A stretch of DNA of 20,121 bases, from the NCBI GenBank assembly GCA_002421825.1, contig DISR01000078.1, forward strand, positions 1 through 20,121. Direction: 5' to 3'. The notes beneath the pieces were generated by a model, which was not told the origin of the DNA, did no database searches, and was given only the letters and a program-made list of their open reading frames with translations. Of this stretch, positions 6,688 to 15,161 are shown one piece after another. Source of the stretch: Thiobacillus sp. UBA6205. Lineage in GTDB: Bacteria; Pseudomonadota; Gammaproteobacteria; Burkholderiales; Thiobacillaceae. The stretch's first letter is position 1. Every line of letters begins with the position of its first letter. A program made the position numbers and the translations under genes.

Positions 6688-7534
6688 GCCTGCCTTCCTC
6701 CTCTCGGCACGGCGCGAAGCCGGCTTCACCCTGGTCGAGCTGATCGTGGTGATCGCCATCACCAGCATCATCGCGGCGGTGGTGGCGGTATTCATCCGCG
6801 CGCCGGTCGAGGGCTATTTCGATGCGGCGCGGCGCGCGGAACTCACCGATACCGCCGACACCGCACTGCGCCGCATGGCGCGCGACTTGCGTTTGGCCCT
6901 GCCCAACAGCGTGCGCACCAACGGCAGCGCGGTCGAATTCCTGCAAACCCGCACCGGCGGGCGCTATCGCACCGAGCCGGCGGCGGCGGGCGCGCCCAAG
7001 TGCGGCAGCCTGGACGAGGATGTACTCGATTTCACCGCCACCGACGATTGTTTCGAAGTGCTGGGCAGCCTGATCCCCGCCGCCGCGGCCGGCGACATGG
7101 TGGTGGTCTACAACCTGGGCATCGAGGAGGCGACGGCTTACGACAACGACAACACCGCGACCGTGGCTGCCGCCTCGGACGCCAGCCACATCGTGCTGAC
7201 CGCCGCCACGCAGTTTCCCTTCGAGTCGCCGGGCAGCCGCTTCCATGTGGTGAGCGGGCCGGTGAGCTATGTCTGCGCCGGCGCGGGCACGCTCAACGGC
7301 ACCGGCACCGGCACCCTGCGGCGCTACTCGGGCTACGCCATGACTTCCGCGCAAAACGTCCCGCCCGCCGGCGGCAGCAATGCCCTGCTGGCGGACAAGG
7401 TGAGCGCGTGCGCCTTCGTCTACGAGCAGGGCGTCACCGAGCGCAGCGGGCTGGTGTCGATGCAGTTGCAAATCACCGAGGACAGCGAAACCGTGTCGCT
7501 CTACCATGAGGTGCATGTGCCCAATGTGCCCTGA
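6677..7534 (+). CDS. mshO: MSHA minor prepilin MshO
   Basis: This 285-residue prepilin has leader MRRKPAFLLSARREAG and cleavage before Phe17, then FTLVEL and the helix IVVIAITSIIAAVVAVFI. The following segment PVEGYFDAARRAELTDTADTALRRMARDLRLALPNSVR is typical of MshO (GspJ/PilW-like). The larger size compared with other pilins fits the GspJ-type minor subunit. The body contains Cys in KCGS, DDCFE, SYVCAG and SACAF, so disulfides are likely. The ATG at 6677 lies inside the end of mshD (11-base overlap); the frame is open further upstream to 6641 but the prepilin signal supports 6677. It has an internal Gly-Thr run (LNGTGTGTL) encoded by repeated ACCGGC units. Confidence 0.88.
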   Translation: MRRKPAFLLSARREAGFTLVELIVVIAITSIIAAVVAVFIRAPVEGYFDAARRAELTDTADTALRRMARDLRLALPNSVRTNGSAVEFLQTRTGGRYRTEPAAAGAPKCGSLDEDVLDFTATDDCFEVLGSLIPAAAAGDMVVVYNLGIEEATAYDNDNTATVAAASDASHIVLTAATQFPFESPGSRFHVVSGPVSYVCAGAGTLNGTGTGTLRRYSGYAMTSAQNVPPAGGSNALLADKVSACAFVYEQGVTERSGLVSMQLQITEDSETVSLYHEVHVPNVP

Positions 7535-7928
7535 CACGCGCCCCCCTGTCCGCGCCCAGCGCGGCTTCGCCCTGGTGACGGCAATCTTCCTGCTGGTGGT
7601 GCTGGCCGTCCTGGGTGCCGCCATGCTGACTTTCTCCTCCGCCCAGCACGTGGGTTCCGCGATGGACGTGCAGGGCGCACGCGCCTATCAGGCCGCGCGC
7701 GCGGGCATCGAGTGGGGCGCCTACCAGGCACTGCGCAACAGCAGTTGCGCAGCCTCCACCAATGTCGCGCTGGCCGGCAACCTCGCCGGCTTCAGCCTGG
7801 TGGTGGAATGCGACGATACGACCTACGATGCGCTGACCGCCTACCAGATCACCGCCACCGCCAGCGCCGGCAGCACCGGCGAAATCAGCCGCGTGGAGCG
7901 CCAGCTGCAGGCGAGGACCGTGAAATGA
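7524..7928 (+). CDS. mshP: MSHA minor prepilin MshP
   Basis: This is a 134-residue prepilin-like protein. The signal region is RAQRG|FALVTAIFLLVVLAVLGAAML, which has Phe at +1 but Thr at +5 instead of Glu. Loss of Glu5 is known for GspK, the tip pseudopilin of type II secretion, and MshP is likely to have a similar tip role. The segment ARAYQAARAGIEWGAYQAL after the helix is typical of the MshP/PilX group. ATGs at 7506, 7515 and 7524 are all in frame; I chose 7524 because it gives a 14-residue leader, has GAGGTG about 10 bases upstream, and reproduces the 11-base overlap seen at the two preceding junctions. The two earlier starts add a Cys-rich MRCMCP. The stop overlaps the mshQ start by four bases. 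Confidence 0.83.
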   Translation: MCPDTRPPVRAQRGFALVTAIFLLVVLAVLGAAMLTFSSAQHVGSAMDVQGARAYQAARAGIEWGAYQALRNSSCAASTNVALAGNLAGFSLVVECDDTTYDALTAYQITATASAGSTGEISRVERQLQARTVK

Positions 7929-10504
7929 GCATGACGAAACCCCGCTGCGGCACCACCGAACGCCTGCCCCGCCTGGCGCGCTTCGCCGCGCTGCTCCTGA
8001 CATGCCTGGGCGCGTTCCTGTTTTCCGCGCCGGCGTTCGCCGGCACCACCATCAATTCCGTCACGCTGGACGGCAGCGCCTACAGCAGCGGCAACCCTTA
8101 TTACGTGCGGCCAGGGCAGGTGATCGCGGTCGTCATGAACGTCACCAAGGCCGGCAATCCGCCATGGCGCTCCAGCGGTGCCGATTTCGGCTACGGCGCG
8201 GTCTGGACGCTGGGCACGAACTGCTCGTACTACAACGGCGGCGTAAGCCCGGGCAACGGCACCTACAACCACAGCTTCAGCAGCACCGTGAACCCTGCGC
8301 TGACGGACGGGACCATCCTCAGTCCCTTTTTCCACACCTTTGTGAATACCGCCTGCGGAGGCCAGGGGGCCGGCGATTCCCTGACATGGGCCAGCGCCAT
8401 GATCATTGATGCCGTTCCACCCACCGTTATTTCCATCCTGCGCACCGACGCCAGCCCGACCGGCGCGTCGAGCGTTTCCTGGACGGTCACCTTCAGCGAA
8501 GGCGTGAGCGCCGTCGACGCAGGCGATTTCGCACTGGTCCAGGCGGGCGGCGTGAGCGGCGCCTTTATCACCTCGGTCACCGGCAGCGGCACCACCTGGA
8601 CGGTGACCGCCAACACCGGCACCGGCAACGGCACCCTCGGCCTCAACCTGGCCGACAACGACACCATCGTCGACCGCGCGGGCAACCCGCTCGCCGGCGC
8701 CAGCGACGGCAGCCTCGTGGGGCAGGTCTACACCATCAACCGCGTCAGCAACTTCGACGCGGTCGAGGCCGGCGCGGCCAGGGCCACGCCCATCTACACC
8801 AAGCGTGCCGGCGTGGCCTTTCCGCTCGACATCCTCGCGCTCAACAGCGACAACACCATCAGCACGGGATATACCGGCACGGCAAGCGTGCAGCTCGTGG
8901 ATGCCAGCGGGGGGGATCCCTGCGGCAGCATGCCCGTGTTGCAAAACTCGGGCAACCTGGCTTTCACCGCCCCCGACGCCGGCCGCAAGTCCATGAACTT
9001 CACCTACAACAGCGCCGCGCGCAACGTCCGCGTCCGCATCAGCGACGCCTCGGCAGGCGTCACCGGCTGCTCGACCGACGGCTTTGCGATCCGGCCCGCC
9101 AGCTTCACCGTCACCTCCTCGAACGCCAACGCCGACGACACGGGAACCAGCGTGAGCGCCACGCCCATCATCGCCGCCGGTGCGAACTTCGCGCTCACCG
9201 CGACCGCGCTCGCCGGCTACGACGGCACGCCGCAGATCGATGCCACCAAGCTCGCCGCCCACGGCGGCGCCGTGCAGACGGGCAGCCTGGCTGGCAGCTT
9301 CGGCGCCGCCAGCGCGCTGACCGGCATCGCGAGCGGCGCGGCCTTCACCTACAGCGAGGTCGGCTATTTCAACTTCGCCGCCAACGGCGTTTATGACGAC
9401 AGCTTCACGACGGTGGACCAGCCGAACGACTGCACCGGCGATTTTTCCAACACCGCCGTCGGCGGCAAGTACGGCTGCAAGTTCGGCAACAGCGCGGCAA
9501 GCGTCTACTTCGGACGCTTCATCCCCGATCACTTCACAGTGGCGGCCGGCACGCTGACCAATCGCAGGCTGTTGTCGTGCACGCCGGACTCCGACTTCAC
9601 CTATGCCGGCGAGCAACTGCGCGTCGCCTTCACGCTGACGGCACGAAACGGCGCGGGCAACCAGACCCAGAACTACACGGCGGCGAGCGGCTTCGCCCGG
9701 CTAAACGGAACCACGATCGCGAACTTCGGCTTCGGCGCGGTGGACCTGGCCGACGCCACGGCCCCCGTGACTGCCACCGCGCTTACCGCAGACCTGGGAC
9801 TGGTGTCGTCCAGCGGCACCTGGACGACGGGGACGGGATCGTTCACGGCCGATCTCGGGCTCAACCGGGCAGCCGCGCCGGACGGCCCCTACGAGTCCTT
9901 CAAGCTCGGCATCGACCCCGAAGACGACGACGGCGTGAAACTCGACAGCGGCAGCTACGACCTCGACACCAGCGTGCCTACGGACACCGACGACCGCGCC
10001 CTGGTGGGCACGACGAAAATCCGCTACGGCAGGCTGCGCCTGTCCAACGCCCACGGCTCGGAACTGCTCGACCTGCCCATCCCCATCCAGACGCAGTACT
10101 GGAACGGCAGCCTTTTCGTCACCAACGCGGACGACAGCTGCACCACGCTGGGAAGCGACAACATCGGACTGGGCAACTACAAGAAGAACCTGAACAGCGG
10201 CGAGACGGCTTTCAGTTCCGCGACGATCACGTTCGCCGCGGGCGTGGGCACGAATCTGAAGCTGACCAAGCCGAACCTTGGCAACAGCGGCAGCGTGGAT
10301 CTGGTGATCGACCTCGGCACCACGACCACGCCCGCCATGTGTCCGACCTGGACGCCCGTCACTGCGCCAACGGCAGGGGCCGGCATGAGTTATTTGCGCG
10401 GCGCCTGGTGCGGCGGCGCCTACGACCGCGATCCCACCGCCCGCGCCACCTTTGGCGTGCACAGGAACGCGAACGAATTCATTTACCTGCGGGAGATGTA
10501 TTGA
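7925..10504 (+). CDS. mshQ: MSHA biogenesis protein MshQ, large exported protein
   Basis: This 859-residue protein has a clear Sec signal peptide (basic RLPRLAR, then FAALLLTCLGAFLFSAPAFA, cleavage after Ala39). Residues about 160-260 look like a bacterial Ig-like module (PPTVISILRTDASPTGASSV, then VTFSEGVSAVDAGDF). The C-terminal half, rich in Gly, Thr, Asp and aromatic residues and ending NEFIYLREMY, matches the DUF6701-type region found in MshQ proteins as I know them. Several Cys residues (for example GGDPCGS, TGCST, NDCTG, YGCKF) suggest disulfides outside the cytoplasm. The ATG at 7925 overlaps the mshP stop (ATGA); ATG 7931 is an alternative. It is likely a surface or pilus-tip component; adhesion is inference. 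It closes the structural block. Confidence 0.87.
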   Translation: MSMTKPRCGTTERLPRLARFAALLLTCLGAFLFSAPAFAGTTINSVTLDGSAYSSGNPYYVRPGQVIAVVMNVTKAGNPPWRSSGADFGYGAVWTLGTNCSYYNGGVSPGNGTYNHSFSSTVNPALTDGTILSPFFHTFVNTACGGQGAGDSLTWASAMIIDAVPPTVISILRTDASPTGASSVSWTVTFSEGVSAVDAGDFALVQAGGVSGAFITSVTGSGTTWTVTANTGTGNGTLGLNLADNDTIVDRAGNPLAGASDGSLVGQVYTINRVSNFDAVEAGAARATPIYTKRAGVAFPLDILALNSDNTISTGYTGTASVQLVDASGGDPCGSMPVLQNSGNLAFTAPDAGRKSMNFTYNSAARNVRVRISDASAGVTGCSTDGFAIRPASFTVTSSNANADDTGTSVSATPIIAAGANFALTATALAGYDGTPQIDATKLAAHGGAVQTGSLAGSFGAASALTGIASGAAFTYSEVGYFNFAANGVYDDSFTTVDQPNDCTGDFSNTAVGGKYGCKFGNSAASVYFGRFIPDHFTVAAGTLTNRRLLSCTPDSDFTYAGEQLRVAFTLTARNGAGNQTQNYTAASGFARLNGTTIANFGFGAVDLADATAPVTATALTADLGLVSSSGTWTTGTGSFTADLGLNRAAAPDGPYESFKLGIDPEDDDGVKLDSGSYDLDTSVPTDTDDRALVGTTKIRYGRLRLSNAHGSELLDLPIPIQTQYWNGSLFVTNADDSCTTLGSDNIGLGNYKKNLNSGETAFSSATITFAAGVGTNLKLTKPNLGNSGSVDLVIDLGTTTTPAMCPTWTPVTAPTAGAGMSYLRGAWCGGAYDRDPTARATFGVHRNANEFIYLREMY

Positions 10505-10592
10505 AAGGCAGTTGTCAGCAAAAGCAAAATGACGTGAATGGTTAAAAAGTGACAATTCTTGGCACAGGAGAACCATTTCCCTTTAAAATCAA

Positions 10593-10621
10593 TTGACAGC
10601 GGTATTTTATTGAATTAGTTT
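10593..10621 (+). promoter_or_regulatory. Candidate sigma-70 promoter for the mshI-mshN assembly operon
   Basis: A perfect TTGACA at 10593-10598 is followed after 17 bases by TAGTTT at 10616-10621, which keeps the T, A and final T of the -10 consensus. It lies in the AT-rich 144-base gap between mshQ and mshI, the only sizeable gap in 11 kb, and about 28 bases ahead of the mshI start. No terminator for the upstream operon was seen in this gap. Confidence 0.5.
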
Positions 10622-10648
10622 CAGAAAAACATAAAACAGACTGTGGGC

Positions 10649-11587
10649 ATGGGGTTATTCAACAGGGCAAAAAAATCAGACGGCTGGATGGCGATCACGT
10701 TTGCCGGTGATCTGGCATGCGCCGCGCACGTGCGCCGTCCCTCTTCCGCCGCCCCCGCGGTAACGCTGGCGACCTGCCATGCCGCGGACTCCGTTGAAGC
10801 CGCGCTGGAAAAGCTCGCCAGGGAGTGCCATGCGGACCATCATCAATGCACCACCCTGCTGGGGCCAGGGGAATACCAGATGCTTTCGGTCGACTCGCCC
10901 AGCGTGCCGCCTGCCGAACTGAAGACTGCCATCCGCTGGCGGCTGAAGGACTTGCTCGATTTCCACATCGACGATGCCACCATCGATGTGCTGGACGTCC
11001 CCCAGGACAAAAATGCGCCGCCGCGCAGCCATGCCATGTACGCCGTCGCCGCGCGATCTTCGGTCATCGAAGAACGCCAGTCCCTGTTCGGCCACGCCAG
11101 GATTCCCCTTGCCGCGATCGACATTCCCGAAATGGCGCAGCGCAACATCGCCGCCCTGGTGGAGCCGGAAGGCCGCGGCATCGCCATGCTGTCCTTCGAC
11201 GCCGAGGGCGGTCTGCTCACTTTCAGCGCCGGCGGCGAGCTCTATCTTGCACGCCGCATCGACGTGCCGCTTGCCGGCCAATCCGGCACCGAGCAAAGAA
11301 GCGCGACCTTCGACAGAATCACGCTTGAATTGCAGCGCTCGCTCGACCACTTCGACCGCCAGTACCACTATGTGACGCTCGCCAAGCTGGTGCTGGCGCC
11401 GCTCGGCCCGGACGGCGCCGGGCTGCGCGAGCACCTGGCGGAAAACCTGTATACGCCCGTGGAGTCCCTCGATCTCGGCAGCGTGCTCGACCTCTCCGCC
11501 GCACCCGCATTGAAACAGGCGGAGTTGCAGCGGCGCTATTTCCTCACGCTCGGCGCCGCCCTGCGCCACGAGGAGAAGGTGCTGTGA
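10649..11587 (+). CDS. mshI: MSHA biogenesis protein MshI (PilM-like)
   Basis: This 312-residue protein is cytoplasmic, with no signal or membrane segment. It resembles the actin-like PilM/MshI family: LLGPGEYQMLSVDSPSVPPAELKTAIRWRLKDLLDFHIDD is the part I find most characteristic (compare the PilM-type pairing of a substrate-loop with an alpha-helical WRLKDLL segment), followed by VAARSSVIEERQSLF and AAIDIPEMAQRNIAAL. PilM-like proteins bind the N-terminus of PilN-like partners and form a ring at the cytoplasmic face of the pilus machine. The next gene is such a partner. Start is ATG at 10649; GTG at 10643 is also in frame and neither has a strong Shine-Dalgarno sequence. It ends overlapping the next gene by four bases. 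Confidence 0.82.
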   Translation: MGLFNRAKKSDGWMAITFAGDLACAAHVRRPSSAAPAVTLATCHAADSVEAALEKLARECHADHHQCTTLLGPGEYQMLSVDSPSVPPAELKTAIRWRLKDLLDFHIDDATIDVLDVPQDKNAPPRSHAMYAVAARSSVIEERQSLFGHARIPLAAIDIPEMAQRNIAALVEPEGRGIAMLSFDAEGGLLTFSAGGELYLARRIDVPLAGQSGTEQRSATFDRITLELQRSLDHFDRQYHYVTLAKLVLAPLGPDGAGLREHLAENLYTPVESLDLGSVLDLSAAPALKQAELQRRYFLTLGAALRHEEKVL

Positions 11588-12216
11588 GCCAGCAGATCAA
11601 CCTCTACAATCCGCTGCTGCTCAAGCAGCAGAAGCTGTTCTCGTTCGGCACCATGGTACAGGCGCTCGGCCTGATCCTGGCGGGCTCGCTGCTGTTCTAC
11701 GCTTACGCCTGGCACAGCACCTCGTCGCTGGAAAACCAGAATGCCGAGGCCGCGCGCATGCATGCGGCCGCCCTGGCGCGGATCGAGCAGGTCAAGTCCG
11801 AATCGGGCGCGCGTGCGCCCAGCAAGCTGCTGCAGGAAGAAGTCGCCCGCATGGAAGCCCAACTGGGAACGCGGCAGGGCATCGTCGCCCTGCTCGAACG
11901 CGGCGAACTCGGCAACAAGCAGGGATTTTCCGAATATTTCCGCGCGCTCTCGCGGCAAACCGCCGACGGACTGTGGCTCACTGCCTTCAAGGTCAACGGC
12001 GCGGGCGAGGTGGCGATCAGCGGGCGCACGCTCAAGCCCGAACTGGTGCCTGCTTTCATCAGCCAGTTGAAGCGCGAGAACGCGATGGAAGGCAAGACCT
12101 TCGCCATGCTGGAAATGCGGCTCCCAGACGCCGCTCCCTCGCCGGACGGCAAGCCGGCCCATCCGCCCTACATCGAATTCAGCCTGCACAATGCCGAAGC
12201 GGGGGCGGCAAGATGA
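11584..12216 (+). CDS. mshI2: PilN-like inner-membrane assembly protein (second MshI component)
   Basis: This 210-residue bitopic inner-membrane protein begins MSQQINLYNPLLLKQQ; INLYNP is the short motif by which PilN-type proteins dock to PilM. A membrane helix follows (about 23-42, MVQALGLILAGSLLFYAYAW), then a periplasmic coiled coil (about 45-85, LENQNAEAARMHAAALARIEQ) and a ferredoxin-like domain (FSEYFRALSRQTADGLWLTAF, SGRTLKPELVPAFISQL). The start is GTG at 11584, overlapping the mshI stop by four bases (GTGA), which implies translational coupling. In some genomes MshI is fused or split, so the name is by position and motif. Confidence 0.82.
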   Translation: MSQQINLYNPLLLKQQKLFSFGTMVQALGLILAGSLLFYAYAWHSTSSLENQNAEAARMHAAALARIEQVKSESGARAPSKLLQEEVARMEAQLGTRQGIVALLERGELGNKQGFSEYFRALSRQTADGLWLTAFKVNGAGEVAISGRTLKPELVPAFISQLKRENAMEGKTFAMLEMRLPDAAPSPDGKPAHPPYIEFSLHNAEAGAAR

Positions 12217-12914
12217 AGCAGATCAGGCAAAAATGGCAAAACCTGGCGGATCGCGTCGACGCCATGAGCCTGCGCGAGCGCGTGCTCATCTTCGCCGCGG
12301 CGGCTCTGCTGCTGATCACGCTGGCGAACATGCTGCTCATCGACCCGCTGCTGTCTCGCCAGAGCGTGCTGTCCAGGCAAGTCGTGCAGACGCAGGCCCA
12401 GACCAATGCCCTGCAGGCGCAGATTCAGGTGCTGGCGTCCGCAAGGAACGTCGACCCCGACGAGGCGCTCCGCGCGCGTCTGCAGCAGATGCAGGAAGAG
12501 ATGTCCGGCGCCGACGCCGTGCTGCGCGATTTCCAGAGCGGCCTGGTCTCGCCGCAGCAGATGCCCGCCATGCTGGAAGACATCCTGCTGCGCAACCGCG
12601 CGCTGCGCCTGGTTTCGCTGAAAACCCTGCCGACACAGGATCTGGCAGTCGCCGTCGAGGAAGCCGCCGCGCAGGCCGAAGGCAAAGGAACCACACCTGC
12701 TCCTGCGCAGCAGGCCGGCGTATTCCGGCACGGCGTGGAAATCACGGTGCAGGGCAGCTACGCCGACCTGCTGCGCTACCTGACGGCGATGGAAGCCTCG
12801 CCCTACCGCATGTTCTGGGGCAAGGCCGACCTCAAGACGGACGTTTATCCGAAAGCGACGCTTACCCTGACGCTGTATACCCTGAGTCTGGACAAGGCAT
12901 GGCTGGCAATATGA
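12213..12914 (+). CDS. mshJ: MSHA biogenesis protein MshJ (PilO-like)
   Basis: This 233-residue inner-membrane protein has the layout of PilO/MshJ: a short cytoplasmic head (MKQIRQKWQNLADRVDAM), a membrane helix (about 24-45, VLIFAAAALLLITLANMLLI), a long periplasmic coiled coil (LSRQVVQTQAQTNALQAQIQVL, RLQQMQEEMSGADAVLRDFQ) and a C-terminal ferredoxin-like domain (VEITVQGSYADLLRYLTAMEA). It probably pairs with the PilN-like protein to form the alignment complex between inner membrane and secretin. The start overlaps the preceding stop by four bases (ATGA). The C-terminal stop overlaps mshK by four bases, and a palindromic repeat begins about seven bases later. Confidence 0.87.
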   Translation: MKQIRQKWQNLADRVDAMSLRERVLIFAAAALLLITLANMLLIDPLLSRQSVLSRQVVQTQAQTNALQAQIQVLASARNVDPDEALRARLQQMQEEMSGADAVLRDFQSGLVSPQQMPAMLEDILLRNRALRLVSLKTLPTQDLAVAVEEAAAQAEGKGTTPAPAQQAGVFRHGVEITVQGSYADLLRYLTAMEASPYRMFWGKADLKTDVYPKATLTLTLYTLSLDKAWLAI

Positions 12915-13339
12915 CGGAAATTCAAAAGGCAAAAGGCAAAAATCAAAATTCAGAAATGGCGGCCAGGGCGCTTCCAGCTTCCGTCTTTCATTTTTGCCTT
13001 TTCACTTTTGCCTTTTGCCTTTTGCCTTTTTCATCGGCAACGGCCAATGAAGTTTTGCGCGACCCGACCCGCCCGCCCGCAGCCCTGTACGCTCCCGACG
13101 GCTGGGGCGAAATCGAGACCGGCCCGGTGCTGCAATCCGTACGGATTTCGCAGGGCCGGTATACTGCGGTCATCAGCGGCGAAACCGTCAGGGTCGGCAG
13201 CAGGTACGGCGAAGCCCGGGTGATCAGAATCAGGGAAACCGAAGTGGTGCTGAAAACCGGAGACAGCTTGCAGACATTGAAGCTCTTTCCCGATGTGGAG
13301 AAACGCCCCGCCGCGAAAAACAAGCGCAGCAAGCGCTGA
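12911..13339 (+). CDS. mshK: MSHA biogenesis protein MshK (PilP-like), repeat-derived signal peptide
   Basis: This 142-residue exported protein has a mature domain starting near residue 46 with NEVLRDPTRPPAALYAP, the DPTRPP hallmark of MshK, followed by a PilP-like beta domain (LQSVRISQGRYTAVISGETVRVGSRYGEARVIRI). It should link the inner-membrane complex to the secretin MshL. The start at 12911 overlaps mshJ by four bases (ATGA); ATG 12956 is an alternative. Unusually, the N-terminal 45 residues lie over a palindromic repeat: the left arm encodes the Lys-rich stretch around residues 5-13 (QKAKGKNQN) and the right arm the hydrophobic residues 26-40 (FHFCLFTFAFCLLPF), with a plausible cleavage site SSATA|N. 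The signal peptide therefore appears to be made of repeat sequence. The mature part is normal. Confidence 0.85.
   Translation: MTEIQKAKGKNQNSEMAARALPASVFHFCLFTFAFCLLPFSSATANEVLRDPTRPPAALYAPDGWGEIETGPVLQSVRISQGRYTAVISGETVRVGSRYGEARVIRIRETEVVLKTGDSLQTLKLFPDVEKRPAAKNKRSKR
12921..13031. repeat. Palindromic AT-rich repeat, family A, copy 2 (inside mshK)
   Basis: The left arm, about 12923-12957, has CAAAAGGCAAAAGGCAAAA units, and the right arm, 12987-13031, has TTTTGCC units repeated four times, with a 30-base GC-rich core between. The arms are close to reverse complements of each other and of the copy at 1-84. The whole element is in frame within the 5' end of mshK and starts seven bases after the mshJ stop. 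Confidence 0.85.
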
Positions 13340-13366
13340 CGGCGGCAGCGAAAAGGAAAACAAGCC

Positions 13367-15139
13367 ATGCGAGAACCAAGACTCTTCTGCCAACTGCGCC
13401 CTGCCGTCCCGGCCCTGATCGGGCTGGCCGCGCTGACCCTGGCCGGCTGCGCGGAACTGGACACCAAAAAGGACAGCGCCGCACGCGACCAGATCAATGC
13501 GGAACTCGCCAAGGCCGCAGAAAGCAAACCCCAGACGGTGCAGCCCGCCGCAGTCGACGCCGCCTTGCTGCCGCCGCTCAAGGTCGACATGCCCAAGGCC
13601 AGGAAGGTGCTGGAAGAGCGCTTCGACCTCTCCATCAACAATGCGCCGGCGGGCCAGGTGTTCATGAGCATCGTGTCCGGCACGCGCTACAGCATGCTGG
13701 TGCATCCGGACGTGCGCGGCAGCATCTCGGTCAACCTCAAGGATGTCACCGTGTTCGAGGCGCTGGACGCGATCCGCGAACTTTACGGCTACAGCTACAA
13801 GGTGGACGGCACGCGCATTTTCATCCACCCGTTGACCATGCAATCCAGGGTGTTCCAGGTGAACTACCTGAGCGCAAACCGCAAGGGCACCTCCGACGTG
13901 CGCGTGGTCTCCGGCTCGGTGAGCGACGCCCCCATCGGCGCGCAGCAGGGCACCGGCATGGCGCCCACCACCACCCAGGGCGGCGGACAGTCGCAAGCGA
14001 TCCAGAGCACGCGCATTTCGACCTCGTCGGAAGTCAATTTCTGGAACGAACTGGCGACTGCGGTACGCACCATCGTCGGCACGGAAGACGGCCGCAGCGT
14101 GGTGGTGAGCCCGCAATCCGGCGTCATCGTGGTGCGCGCCCTGCCCAACGAACTGCGCGCGCTGGAAAACTATCTCAAGGCCACCCAGTTGTCGGTGGAC
14201 CGCCAGGTGATCCTGGAAGCCAAGATCATCGAAGTCGAACTGAACAACAATTTCCAGGCCGGCATCAACTGGTCGGCCTTCTCCAGCGGCAAGAACCATG
14301 GCCTGTCGATCGGCTCCGCCGCGCCGGGAACCATCCTGCAGACCACGGGCCCGCTGGCGACCGGCGTTTCCTCGATCGACTACGCCACCAAGACCTTCTC
14401 GGGTTCCACGCTTTACTCGAACCCGGGCGGCGACCTGATCACCGATCCCTCCCTGCTCGGCGGCCTCTTCGGCCTGGCTTTCCAGACCAGCAACTTCGCC
14501 GCGCTGATGCAGTTCCTGGAAACCCAGGGCGACGTGCACGTGCTGTCCAGCCCGCGCATTGCCACGCTCAACAACCAGAAGGCCGTGCTCAAGGTCGGCA
14601 CCGACGATTTCTTCGTCACCAACGTCAGCAGCACCACGACCACGGGCACCGCCACCACCACCACGCCCAACGTGACCCTGCAGCCCTTCTTCTCCGGCAT
14701 CGTGCTGGATGTGACGCCGCAAATCGACGAGAACGACAACATCACACTGCACATCCATCCGGCCATCAGCGACGTCACCACCAAGACCAGCGAGATCGAC
14801 CTCGGCGACGTGGGCACCCTGCGACTGCCGCTCGCTTCCAGTACGGTGAGCGAAACCGACAGCATCGTGCGCGCGCGCGACGGCCAGGTGGTCGCCATCG
14901 GCGGCCTGATGAAATCGGCTTCGACAAACGACAAGTCCCAACTGCCGGTGGCAGGCGACATCCCCCTGCTCGGCCACCTGTTCAAGCAGACCAGTCGTGC
15001 CAGCGTGAAGAAGGAACTGGTGATCCTGCTCAAGCCGACCATCGTGAAGAACGGCGACTGGAGCCAGGACATCCTGCAAAGCCAGGAGCGCATCCAGCGC
15101 ATGCAGCGCAGCGAAGGCGGCACCGCATCGACCCAATGA
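13367..15139 (+). CDS. mshL: MshL, outer-membrane secretin lipoprotein
   Basis: This 590-residue protein is the pilus secretin, an outer-membrane ring through which the fibre passes. The signal peptide ends in the lipobox LAGC (25-28), so it is a lipoprotein with Cys28 as the acylated residue. A secretin N-domain follows (about 90-290: FDLSINNAPAGQVFMSIVSG, ISVNLKDVTVFEALDAI), and a Gln/Gly-rich linker (GAQQGTGMAPTTTQGGGQS) is typical of MshL. The secretin core includes RQVILEAKIIEVELNNNF and ends with VAIGGLMKSASTND and VAGDIPLLGHLFKQTS. A Thr-rich insertion (SSTTTTGTATTTTPN) precedes the last core segments. The start has an AGGAAAAC sequence about seven bases ahead, and the gene is 27 bases from mshK, with no overlap, unlike its neighbours. 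Confidence 0.95.
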   Translation: MREPRLFCQLRPAVPALIGLAALTLAGCAELDTKKDSAARDQINAELAKAAESKPQTVQPAAVDAALLPPLKVDMPKARKVLEERFDLSINNAPAGQVFMSIVSGTRYSMLVHPDVRGSISVNLKDVTVFEALDAIRELYGYSYKVDGTRIFIHPLTMQSRVFQVNYLSANRKGTSDVRVVSGSVSDAPIGAQQGTGMAPTTTQGGGQSQAIQSTRISTSSEVNFWNELATAVRTIVGTEDGRSVVVSPQSGVIVVRALPNELRALENYLKATQLSVDRQVILEAKIIEVELNNNFQAGINWSAFSSGKNHGLSIGSAAPGTILQTTGPLATGVSSIDYATKTFSGSTLYSNPGGDLITDPSLLGGLFGLAFQTSNFAALMQFLETQGDVHVLSSPRIATLNNQKAVLKVGTDDFFVTNVSSTTTTGTATTTTPNVTLQPFFSGIVLDVTPQIDENDNITLHIHPAISDVTTKTSEIDLGDVGTLRLPLASSTVSETDSIVRARDGQVVAIGGLMKSASTNDKSQLPVAGDIPLLGHLFKQTSRASVKKELVILLKPTIVKNGDWSQDILQSQERIQRMQRSEGGTASTQ

Positions 15140-15161
15140 CGGCGGGAGGAGACGTGCGGCC

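Noticed and set aside
7841..9616. 591-codon open frame on the minus strand
   Set aside because: It is antisense to mshQ and gives a low-complexity Ala/Gly/Val/Arg translation with no recognisable domain.
10562..10585. TGGCAC followed by a possible sigma-54 -12 element
   Set aside because: No GC doublet is found at the required spacing after TGGCAC.
12921..13031. Short regularly repeated TTTTGCC units considered as a CRISPR array
   Set aside because: The units are about 7 bases with no spacers of constant length and form a palindrome; there are no cas genes.
14630..14680. ACC-rich run in mshL considered as a phase-variable repeat
   Set aside because: The units are imperfect triplets encoding a Thr-rich linker; slippage would stay in frame and no switching is suggested.
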